A DNA stretch of 64,000 nt from Candidatus Kryptobacter tengchongensis. Lineage in GTDB: Bacteria; Bacteroidota; Ignavibacteria; Kryptoniales; Kryptoniaceae. Positions 43,489-50,062 of the stretch are shown here, one piece after another. The position numbers were made by a program, and so were the translations under genes. The notes beneath the pieces are model-generated. The model was given only the letters and a program-made list of their open reading frames with translations. It was not told the origin of the DNA and made no database searches. The DNA is taken from the NCBI GenBank assembly GCA_001485605.1, contig FAON01000009.1:1-64000 (forward strand), given 5' to 3'. Within the stretch, counting starts at the first letter, position 1; each line of letters begins with the position of its first letter.

Positions 43489-44610
43489 TCACTTCGCTAA
43501 AACCATCTTCTTAGTTGCCACATAATTTCCAGCAATCATCCTGTATAGATAAACTCCGCTTGCCACACGGTTCCCATGGTCGTCCGTCCCATCCCATACA
43601 ACTTTGTATACACCCGGCTCATACCTTTCACCATCAATCAACCTTCTTATAATTCTCCCGGAGATATCATAAATTTCTAACCTTACATCGCAAGACTTTG
43701 GAACCGAAAACTCAATGCTTGTTGAAGGATTAAACGGATTCGGATAATTTTGAGCAAGGCGAAATGTAAACGCAACCTCTGAAAGTTGTTCAACCTTTGT
43801 CTGCGGATGAGCCCAGTTCGGCTTATGGCATTGATCACAAGTCATAATTGATTTAACATTGTCCTTATAAGCAGAGCCATGGCAAGCAAGGCAACCTGTT
43901 ACAACTCCAGGGAGTTGATATGTTTGCTGGAATTGACTATTTTTCCAAGCATTTAATAATTCAACTGTTTTAGCTGCAACATCACCTGTTAACCTTCCAC
44001 ACCTTTCTTTTCTTTCAGTTGAACCAGCTTTGTAGCCAGAAGCTACACACCACTTTGTAACTGACACATGGCATAGAGCCGAGCCACAGCTAGATTGAGG
44101 CAGAGCCTGGTTTAACCTGTTATCGTAGAATTGTCCATTTTGGGCATATTGATTGCTAATATCACTTGGGAACAACGCTTGTGTATACCAGCCCATAATT
44201 TCATGAACGATTTTATCAGTTGTTGCCTTATCACAAAACAAATTGACAGCTGCAGCAGCTCCAAGCAACGCTCCACAAGTTGTTCCCCATCCAACAACCC
44301 CGCCATGCCCAAAAATCATCATTTCACACAATGGCAATAAAGTCGTAAACGGTTCCCCTACTTTTTCATGCATTGCGTAAACTATTGCCTTAAATGCGCC
44401 ATAACAGCATCCTTTACCAGTCCAATAGAATTGGTGCCCTAACTTTCTTACATGTTCGGTATCAAGAATTTCATAAGGAAGTGGCCATGTAATTTGAGAT
44501 TGCGCTCTTACATTATTAGCAAGATTAATAATTGAAAAACCTATAGCGCCCCCAACAGCGCTTTTTGCGGTAAGTTCAAGAAATTGTTTACGCGTTAATT
44601 TTTCTCCCAT
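43489..44610 (-). CDS. Split-Soret-type multihaem cytochrome / C_GCAxxG_C_C protein with type IX sorting domain
   Basis: 373 aa. The N-terminus has a Tat-like signal ('LTRKQFLEL', one Arg-Lys rather than twin Arg, then a hydrophobic stretch to about residue 37). Residues 60-130 carry the redox-Cys pattern of the C_GCAxxG_C_C family: C68, C69, C95, C112 (TCGALLGA), C126. C175-x4-C180-H181, C240-x2-C243-H244 and C258-x2-C261-H262 are haem c candidates, as in split-Soret cytochrome c. Residues about 285-373 are a type A sorting domain (QNYPNPFNPST ... SGVYLYRM ... KKMVLAK). This predicts a haem protein anchored on the cell surface. It is divergent from the NrfD operon, has its own sigma-54-like element at 44677-44692, and ends at a terminator. 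Electron partner is inferred. Confidence 0.8.
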   Translation of the reverse strand: MGEKLTRKQFLELTAKSAVGGAIGFSIINLANNVRAQSQITWPLPYEILDTEHVRKLGHQFYWTGKGCCYGAFKAIVYAMHEKVGEPFTTLLPLCEMMIFGHGGVVGWGTTCGALLGAAAAVNLFCDKATTDKIVHEIMGWYTQALFPSDISNQYAQNGQFYDNRLNQALPQSSCGSALCHVSVTKWCVASGYKAGSTERKERCGRLTGDVAAKTVELLNAWKNSQFQQTYQLPGVVTGCLACHGSAYKDNVKSIMTCDQCHKPNWAHPQTKVEQLSEVAFTFRLAQNYPNPFNPSTSIEFSVPKSCDVRLEIYDISGRIIRRLIDGERYEPGVYKVVWDGTDDHGNRVASGVYLYRMIAGNYVATKKMVLAK

Positions 44611-44676
44611 GGCTGAAATGTGCTTTTGTTTTTTAAGTTTTTCTTTTTACAAGGTGCACTTCACTTCTAAAAATAG

Positions 44677-44692
44677 ACAAATTTTATGCCAA
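44677..44692 (-). promoter_or_regulatory. Sigma-54-like promoter for the cytochrome gene
   Basis: Minus-strand TTGGCATAAAATTTGT: GGCA and TTG with the exact GG-to-(GC) spacing of the TGGCAC-N5-TTGC consensus. The -12 C is replaced by T. Predicted start near 44665, leader about 55 nt. Confidence 0.55.
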
Positions 44693-44898
44693 TTCTACAA
44701 CCCTATTTCTCAAATTAAAATAGCATAATTTAATTCTCACCTTGCCATCATTCGTTATATTTTGCTACAACAATGAACATCTCAAAAATCTACATCTATA
44801 GCGTTGAACTTTTAAACAGCTCTCTGTTAAATTTTTAAACATTCAAAAATTTTTAATAATCAAAATTTTCCATACCACCAGGAGAAAATGCCGTTGAA

Positions 44899-44925
44899 AA
44901 TCTAAACACAAGCTGGTTTTAGATT
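44899..44925. promoter_or_regulatory. Inverted repeat, candidate enhancer for the NtrC-type regulator
   Basis: AATCTAAA and TTTAGATT, perfect 8-bp arms with an 11-nt spacer, centred about 98 nt upstream of the predicted plus-strand start and about 247 nt from the divergent one. The position suits an upstream activator site serving both directions. No second copy with this exact arm was noticed. Confidence 0.35.
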
Positions 44926-44982
44926 CATATCAAAATCCAAATTCCAATTGAAATTTAATCATCTAAGGATTGCCCAATCGTT

Positions 44983-44999
44983 CTGGCATTTCTTTTGAA
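44983..44999 (+). promoter_or_regulatory. Sigma-54-like promoter for the NrfD redox operon
   Basis: CTGGCATTTCTTTTGAA: GGCA-T-N5-TTG with exact spacing and A instead of C at the last -12 base. Predicted start is near 45010, which makes the upstream GTG at 45011 leaderless and favours the ATG at 45041. Confidence 0.6.
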
Positions 45000-45040
45000 C
45001 TTAATAATATGTGAGTAAAATAAAAACTGGAGAAATTGCC

Positions 45041-45709
45041 ATGGTAGCACTTTTTGTAATAGCAACAATTTTAGTTTGCTTAACAATTGATTATTTTGTT
45101 CAAAGAGCACAGAAAAAGCGTGAAGCTTATCAACCGCAGGTTATGTTAAGTCCTGAAAGTTTTATTTTACCCAGAGGTTATTTCTTTAGCAAAGCGCACA
45201 CTTGGCTTGAGATTCTATTTTCTGGAAAGGTTTATGTTGGGGTTGACGATTTCATTTCAAAGGTAACTGGAAAAATTGATGCGGTTGAAGTTTTGCCAGT
45301 TGGAGAGAAAATCACAAAGGGTGAACCTTTATTCAAAATTAGACAAGGGGAACGAACCCTAACATTTCTCTCGCCTGTAAGTGGAAAGATTGCAAAAATT
45401 AATCCGATCATATTTGAATCACCACAGACAATTTTGAAGGATCCATACTTAAATGGCTGGATTATTATGATTGAACCTGAGGATATCGCATCAGAAGTCA
45501 AAAACCTTTTGATTGGAAGTGAAGCTTCCAAATGGTTGAAAAACGAGATAAGAAGATTTAGGGAGTTTATAAGCAAAGAAGCGCCAAAATTTTCACCAGC
45601 CCTGGAGTTAACACTTGCAGATGGCGGGCTCGTGATAAAGGGAGTCCTTCAAAATGTTGACGCTAAAACATGGGAAAAATTTGAAAAGGAATTCATTCAG
45701 CAATCTTAA
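45041..45709 (+). CDS. Membrane-anchored GcvH-fold protein lacking the lipoyl lysine
   Basis: 222 aa from the ATG at 45041, which has GGAG 9 nt upstream; an in-frame GTG at 45011 would start at the predicted transcription start. One N-terminal TM ('MVALFVIATILVCLTIDYFV') followed by basic residues implies a cytoplasmic C-terminal part. Residues about 50-145 match glycine cleavage H protein: 'AHTWLEILFSGKVYVGVDDF', 'GEKITKGEPLFKI', 'LSPVSGKIAKIN', 'DPYLNGWIIMIEPED'. Aligning to the SVKA loop of E. coli GcvH places Glu104 (RQGERT) where the lipoylated Lys should be. It therefore cannot carry lipoate there and is probably a structural subunit of the ferredoxin-NrfD complex. No glycine-cleavage genes are nearby. 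Confidence 0.82.
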   Translation: MVALFVIATILVCLTIDYFVQRAQKKREAYQPQVMLSPESFILPRGYFFSKAHTWLEILFSGKVYVGVDDFISKVTGKIDAVEVLPVGEKITKGEPLFKIRQGERTLTFLSPVSGKIAKINPIIFESPQTILKDPYLNGWIIMIEPEDIASEVKNLLIGSEASKWLKNEIRRFREFISKEAPKFSPALELTLADGGLVIKGVLQNVDAKTWEKFEKEFIQQS

Positions 45710-45730
45710 AAATTAAACTCGGGTTCAAAA

Positions 45731-46501
45731 ATGAAATATGGGATTTTAATTGATGTAACCAGATGCATAGGTTGCTATGCTTGTGAGGAAGCGTGCGCTG
45801 AAAGATGGGGCAATCCTACTACAGAAACACACCAACTCTCTTCAATTCAAAATACTGCCGTTGAAGATCACAATGGAATTTATGTTCCCCGACTCTGTAT
45901 GCATTGCGAAAAACCAACCTGTGCATCTGTTTGTCCAGTCGGAGCATTTCAAAAAACAAAACTCGGTCCCGTCACTTATGATCCTTCAAAATGTCTTGGA
46001 TGCAGATATTGTATGCAAGCATGTCCATTCAATATACCGAAATATCAATGGAATAAATTAAACCCAAAGGTCACCAAGTGTGATATGTGTTATGAAAGGA
46101 TAAAGAATGGTGGGATCCCAGCCTGTGTTGAAGCATGCCCAGCCGAGGCAAGAACTTTTGGAACAAGGGAAGAACTAATTGAAGAAGCAAAGAGAAGAAT
46201 TAACGAAAATCCCGAAACATATTATCCGCATATCTTTGGTTTAAAAGAAGCTGGTGGAACTTCAGTGCTTTACCTTGCAGATAGACCTATGCAAAAACTT
46301 GGCATAAAAGTTAATTTGCCAGAAGTACCACTTTCTCATTTCACAGAACAAATTATGTCAAAAATTCCTAACTACATCTTTTGGGGTGGGACATTGCTAT
46401 TTGGAATATGGTGGATAACAAAACGCAGAGATGAGGTTCAAAAACTTCAAAGGAAACTCAAAGAAATGGAAGAAAACAACAAAAAAGGAAATGAGAAATG
46501 A
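45731..46501 (+). CDS. Four-cluster ferredoxin subunit (HybA/NrfC/DsrO-like) with C-terminal membrane anchor
   Basis: 256-aa electron-transfer subunit. The first Cys group is C12-x2-C15-x2-C18-x3-C22 ('TRCIGCYACEEAC'). Others are 'RLCMHCEKPTCASVCPVGAF', 'SKCLGCRYCMQACPFNIP' and 'TKCDMCYERIKNGGIPACVEACPAEA', giving ligands for four [4Fe-4S] clusters. A TM at about 212-230 ('PNYIFWGGTLLFGIWWI') anchors it. There is no Tat or Sec signal, so the clusters are predicted on the cytoplasmic side, unlike periplasmic NrfC. The stop overlaps the NrfD start (ATGA). It passes electrons between NrfD and an unidentified partner. Confidence 0.92.
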   Translation: MKYGILIDVTRCIGCYACEEACAERWGNPTTETHQLSSIQNTAVEDHNGIYVPRLCMHCEKPTCASVCPVGAFQKTKLGPVTYDPSKCLGCRYCMQACPFNIPKYQWNKLNPKVTKCDMCYERIKNGGIPACVEACPAEARTFGTREELIEEAKRRINENPETYYPHIFGLKEAGGTSVLYLADRPMQKLGIKVNLPEVPLSHFTEQIMSKIPNYIFWGGTLLFGIWWITKRRDEVQKLQRKLKEMEENNKKGNEK

Positions 46502-47682
46502 AAATAAAAATTCCAAAACTTACATTTTGGGGTTCAGTCTTTTGGGTTATAGTAGCACTTGGAATTTACTCAACGATACTTCGCTTCACCAAAGGGCTTG
46601 GCGCAGCTACAAATTTAAGCGATAACTTCCCTTGGGGTTTGTGGATTGGCTTTGATGTCCTTTGCGGTGTTGGACTTGCAGCAGGAGGCTTCGTGATGGC
46701 AGCCGCCGTTTACATTTTTAACCTTGAAGAATATAAATCAATTCTCCCATCAGCAATCTTAACAGCTTTTCTTGGCTATCTTCTTGTAATTATTGCCCTA
46801 CTTTACGACCTCGGAAAACCATGGAATATATGGCATCCAATTATAATGTGGAATCCCGAATCTGTTATGTTTGAAGTAGCCTGGTGCGTTATGCTTTACA
46901 CAACAGTCCTCGCTCTTGAGTTCAGCCCAATGGTCTTTCAAAAATTTAAACTTGAAAAACCCCAAAAAATAATAAAAAGCCTGACAATCCCACTCGTCGT
47001 CGCTGGTGTAATCCTTTCCACACTTCATCAATCATCCCTTGGCTCTTTATATCTAATCGTTCCAGAAAAATTATACCCAATTTGGTATTCAAGCAATCTC
47101 CCTTATCTTTTCTTCCTCTCTGCAGTTGCAGTTGGACCAGCGATGGTCACAATTGAATCTTATTTAAGCTCAAGAGCCTTCAAAAGAGAAATTGAAATTC
47201 ATATACTCTCAAAACTTGCAAAGGTTACAGCTGTTGCACTAATGGTTTACTTCGTCCTGAAAGTTGAGGATATAATTAACTATAAACTTTTCCCATACAT
47301 TTTTAGCCTAAACTATGAAGCATTAATGTTTTGGCTTGAATTCATACTTGGGATAATCGTGCCGATAATCCTTCTTACAAATTCACGCATAAGAAGCAGC
47401 AGAAAAGGACTATTTGTTGCACAGCTTATAACTGTGCTTGGTTTCATTCTCAACCGATTAAATGTCAGCATAACCGCACTTGAAAACTATACTCAAGCTG
47501 GTTATTTCCCAAAATGGACTGAAATATCCGTGACACTTTTCATTGTTGCGCTTGGATTTGCCTCATTTAGATTAATAGCAAAACATTTGCCTGTATTTCC
47601 ACCAGAAGTTGAGGAAAGAAAAGCAATTGCCGAAGGTTTTGAAGTTATTCCAATAAAGGAAGTTTTTAAAGAGCAAAATTAA
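46498..47682 (+). CDS. NrfD/HybB-type quinone-interacting membrane subunit
   Basis: 394-aa polytopic protein of about ten TM helices. Typical segments are 'FWGSVFWVIVALGIYSTILRFTKGLG', 'SDNFPWGLWIGFDVLCGVGLAAGGFVMAAAVY', 'LYDLGKPWNIWHPIIMWNPESVMFEVAWCVMLY' and 'ILSTLHQSSLGSLYLIVPEK'. The last carries the conserved His-Q-S-S-L-G of the PsrC/HybB family near the quinone site. It oxidises or reduces menaquinone within the membrane. It overlaps the ferredoxin gene and is followed 7 nt later by the second GcvH-fold gene. No molybdopterin catalytic subunit is encoded nearby, so the terminal reaction is unknown. Confidence 0.93.
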   Translation: MKIKIPKLTFWGSVFWVIVALGIYSTILRFTKGLGAATNLSDNFPWGLWIGFDVLCGVGLAAGGFVMAAAVYIFNLEEYKSILPSAILTAFLGYLLVIIALLYDLGKPWNIWHPIIMWNPESVMFEVAWCVMLYTTVLALEFSPMVFQKFKLEKPQKIIKSLTIPLVVAGVILSTLHQSSLGSLYLIVPEKLYPIWYSSNLPYLFFLSAVAVGPAMVTIESYLSSRAFKREIEIHILSKLAKVTAVALMVYFVLKVEDIINYKLFPYIFSLNYEALMFWLEFILGIIVPIILLTNSRIRSSRKGLFVAQLITVLGFILNRLNVSITALENYTQAGYFPKWTEISVTLFIVALGFASFRLIAKHLPVFPPEVEERKAIAEGFEVIPIKEVFKEQN

Positions 47683-47689
47683 CATTACC

Positions 47690-48304
47690 ATGCTTGAAGA
47701 GAAAAACACATGTCAACGCATAGTTATTGATATTATTTCACGATTTGTTGAAAATCTCTCAAAGCTTGAATTTCCAGATGATAGACTTTATACAAGTTCG
47801 TACACCTGGGTCAAGCTTGAACAAGACTTTGTGATAGTCGGGATAAGTTCTTTAATCGTTTATTTCTTTTCCCCGATTGTTGAGTTTATATTCCTTGATG
47901 TTCCTTCACTTGTGAAGAAAAGAACTCCCTGTGCATGGACAATGCACAGGGATGGGATTATAACAATTCGCTCGCCCGTTCAAGGCGAGCTCTTTGAAAT
48001 AAATAGAACACTGCTAAAAAATCCCGACATCGCAAATAAAGACCCATATTTCGCAGGATGGCTTTTTAAAATAAAAACATCTGAAAAAATAGCTGGATTT
48101 TACAATAAAGTTGAATTTTTAAATCTGCACCATTACAAAGTTGAAATCTTTAAAAACGAGCTTCTCTCACTTATCTCCGAATTCCTTAAATCAGATTCAT
48201 TTTCCACACTTCAAGATGGCGGGAAAATTATTGAAACGCTGAAGGATTTGCTTGGGGTAAAACGATATCTTTCGCTTATAAGCAAAATTTTTGAAATCCA
48301 TTAA
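47690..48304 (+). CDS. Second GcvH-fold protein lacking the lipoyl lysine
   Basis: 204 aa, no TM. Residues about 35-112 follow the H-protein fold: 'YTSSYTWVKLEQDFVIVGIS', 'VEFIFLDVPSLVKKRTPCAW', 'TIRSPVQGELFEIN', 'NPDIANKDPYFAGWLFKIKT'. The position of the modified Lys is Asp88 (MHRDGI), so lipoylation is not possible there. The C-terminal 90 residues are helical and unlike GcvH. It differs from the first copy by having no anchor and a CAW motif in the loop. A perfect 11-bp DNA hairpin (47926-47952) coincides with the codons of that loop. Last gene of the redox operon. Confidence 0.78.
   Translation: MLEEKNTCQRIVIDIISRFVENLSKLEFPDDRLYTSSYTWVKLEQDFVIVGISSLIVYFFSPIVEFIFLDVPSLVKKRTPCAWTMHRDGIITIRSPVQGELFEINRTLLKNPDIANKDPYFAGWLFKIKTSEKIAGFYNKVEFLNLHHYKVEIFKNELLSLISEFLKSDSFSTLQDGGKIIETLKDLLGVKRYLSLISKIFEIH
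47926..47952 (+). repeat. Perfect intragenic inverted repeat (11-bp stem, 5-nt loop)
   Basis: TCCCTGTGCAT - GGACA - ATGCACAGGGA within the second GcvH-fold gene, with no T-tract after it. It codes residues 79-88 at the pseudo-lipoyl loop. Could be an mRNA stability or translation-pausing structure, or chance. Confidence 0.6.
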
Positions 48305-48400
48305 TACCTTTTGTCCATCTTTTGAACTCGCTTTGTGACAAAAATGAAAATAAAACCCATCCTTTGAATGAAAAAAGATTAAAAAACAAAAACTTTTAAA

Positions 48401-48416
48401 CGGCACGGAATTTGAA
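48401..48416 (+). promoter_or_regulatory. Sigma-54-like promoter for the kinase/regulator genes
   Basis: CGGCACGGAATTTGAA: GGCACG and TTGA with exact consensus spacing (TGGCACG-N4-TTGC), C-to-A at the last -12 base. Predicted start near 48427, about 27 nt before the kinase ATG. Confidence 0.6.
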
Positions 48417-48454
48417 ATAAAACAAATGAGACCAAACATTCAATCTTAACTGTG

Positions 48455-50062
48455 ATGAAAATTTTTCAAAGTTTAGCATTTAAGCTTTTTATCCTTATCT
48501 TCATACTCATCTTGGGGATCACGGGTATTTTTTCAACCTTGATCATACGATGGCAGACCCAGAAATGTTTGCAAATATCAATGGAAAATGCCCTTAAAAC
48601 AAGCGATCTTATTAAAAGAGCTACACACTATAGCATGCTTCACAATCGCAGAGATGATATTTATCAGATAATAAAAATGCTTGGTCAACAACCAGGGATT
48701 GAAGTAATAAGGATATACAACAAGCGTGGGGAGATAACATTTTCAACCATACCTCATGAGGTTGGCAAGGTAATGTCTGTTGAAAGCGAAGCTTGCAATG
48801 TCTGCCATCGCAGCGGTAAAATAACTGTCCCCGCAGAAGCAACACAACTTACACGCATTTTTCACTCAACCGATGGATATGAAGTCCTTGGGGCTATAAA
48901 TCCGATAAAAAACGAAGAATCATGTTACAATGCCAATTGCCATGCGCACAAAAAAGAACAAACAATACTTGGCGTCTTTGATGTAATGATCTCACTCAAA
49001 GATATGCGAAGGAATATAGAGAAACTTACCAAGATCCAATACGCAAGCGGAATTGCGATGCTTCTTATAATTTCAATTTTTGTTCTCATTTTCATTTGGA
49101 AATTTGTTAATATCCCGTTAAGGAAATTAACATACGGAACAAGGGAGATAATGAATGGAAATCTTGATTTCAGACTTGATCTTTCATCAAAGGATGAAAT
49201 TGGATTGCTCGCCGAATCTTTCAATAAAATGACCGAAAGGCTTAAACAGGCACATGAAGAACTTTTAAACTGGGCTAAAACCCTTGAACAAAAAGTCAAT
49301 GAGAAGACAGCCGAACTCCAAAGAGCCCATGCTTATATGTTGCAGATTGAAAAAATGGCTTCGCTTGGAAAGCTTTCCGCAACCGTTGCACACGAACTTA
49401 ATAATCCTCTTGAAGGAATCCTTACATATGCGAAACTTTTAAAAAGAAAACTTCAAAATGAGAAAATTAACGAAGATGAGAAAGAAGAAATTTTGAACGA
49501 ACTTTCAATAATAATTGATGAAACAGCAAGGTGCGGTAACATAGTTAAAAATCTTCTCCTATTCTCAAAACAAAAGGTCGGGGAATTTAAAGATGAAGAT
49601 ATATGTCAGGTAATAAAAAGAAGTGTTAATTTGATCTCCCATCACCTTCAAATGAATAACATAAAACTTGAACTTGATATTCCTGAAAACCCCGTGTTTA
49701 TTTTTTGCGATGCTCAACAAATTGAACAAATGCTTATCGCAATGGAGATCAACTCAATTGAGGCAATGCCAGATGGCGGAACCTTAAAAATTGAACTTAA
49801 AGAAATTGACAGCGATAAAATTCAAATTAAGGTGATAGATACCGGTGTCGGGATACCTGAAGAAATTCTGCCACACATATTTGAACCATTCTTCACAACA
49901 AAAAAAGAAGGTAAAGGAACAGGACTTGGTCTTGCGGTTGTATATGGAATCGTTGAAAGGCATGCGGGTAAAATAAGCGTTGAATCAAAAGTAAATCACG
50001 GAACAACATTTACAGTCACATTACCAAAAAAACCAAACATCAACTATGATGAAAAAATTTAG
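48455..50062 (+). CDS. Sensor histidine kinase with haem c motifs in the periplasmic sensor
   Basis: 535 aa. TM1 (about 9-31) and TM2 (about 199-218) enclose a periplasmic domain with CxxCH at 115-119 (CNVCH) and C158-x4-C163-H164 (CYNANCH), suggesting covalently bound haem c as redox or gas sensor. HAMP (about 218-270) and a coiled coil follow, then HisKA with His314 in 'ATVAHELNNPLEGILTY', and HATPase with 'IDTGVGIPEEILPHIFEPFFTT' and 'GKGTGLGLAVVYGIVERH'. An adjacent GTG is in frame at 48452; the ATG at 48455 is used (residue numbers count from the GTG). It overlaps the regulator gene by 17 nt, marking a cognate pair. Signal (oxygen, NO, redox potential) is inference. Confidence 0.88.
   Translation: MKIFQSLAFKLFILIFILILGITGIFSTLIIRWQTQKCLQISMENALKTSDLIKRATHYSMLHNRRDDIYQIIKMLGQQPGIEVIRIYNKRGEITFSTIPHEVGKVMSVESEACNVCHRSGKITVPAEATQLTRIFHSTDGYEVLGAINPIKNEESCYNANCHAHKKEQTILGVFDVMISLKDMRRNIEKLTKIQYASGIAMLLIISIFVLIFIWKFVNIPLRKLTYGTREIMNGNLDFRLDLSSKDEIGLLAESFNKMTERLKQAHEELLNWAKTLEQKVNEKTAELQRAHAYMLQIEKMASLGKLSATVAHELNNPLEGILTYAKLLKRKLQNEKINEDEKEEILNELSIIIDETARCGNIVKNLLLFSKQKVGEFKDEDICQVIKRSVNLISHHLQMNNIKLELDIPENPVFIFCDAQQIEQMLIAMEINSIEAMPDGGTLKIELKEIDSDKIQIKVIDTGVGIPEEILPHIFEPFFTTKKEGKGTGLGLAVVYGIVERHAGKISVESKVNHGTTFTVTLPKKPNINYDEKI

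Larger units (their letters stand above)
44611..45040. other. Divergent regulatory region, no gene seen
   Basis: 430 nt of AT-rich sequence between the cytochrome gene and the plus-strand redox operon. It holds two sigma-54-like elements (44677-44692 minus, 44983-44999 plus) and an 8-bp inverted repeat at 44899-44925. A smaller AACAG-N4-CTGTT dyad lies at 44815-44828. I see no small ORF with a ribosome-binding site and no RNA gene. Confidence 0.7.

Noticed and set aside
44112-44340. Two short frames overlapping the cytochrome gene
   Set aside because: The main frame carries the Cys and haem motifs; the others have no start context.
45041-45709. Glycine cleavage system H protein
   Set aside because: The fold matches, but the lipoylated Lys is Glu and no gcvT or gcvP is nearby. 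The NrfD context points to another role. The same holds for 47690-48304 (Asp).
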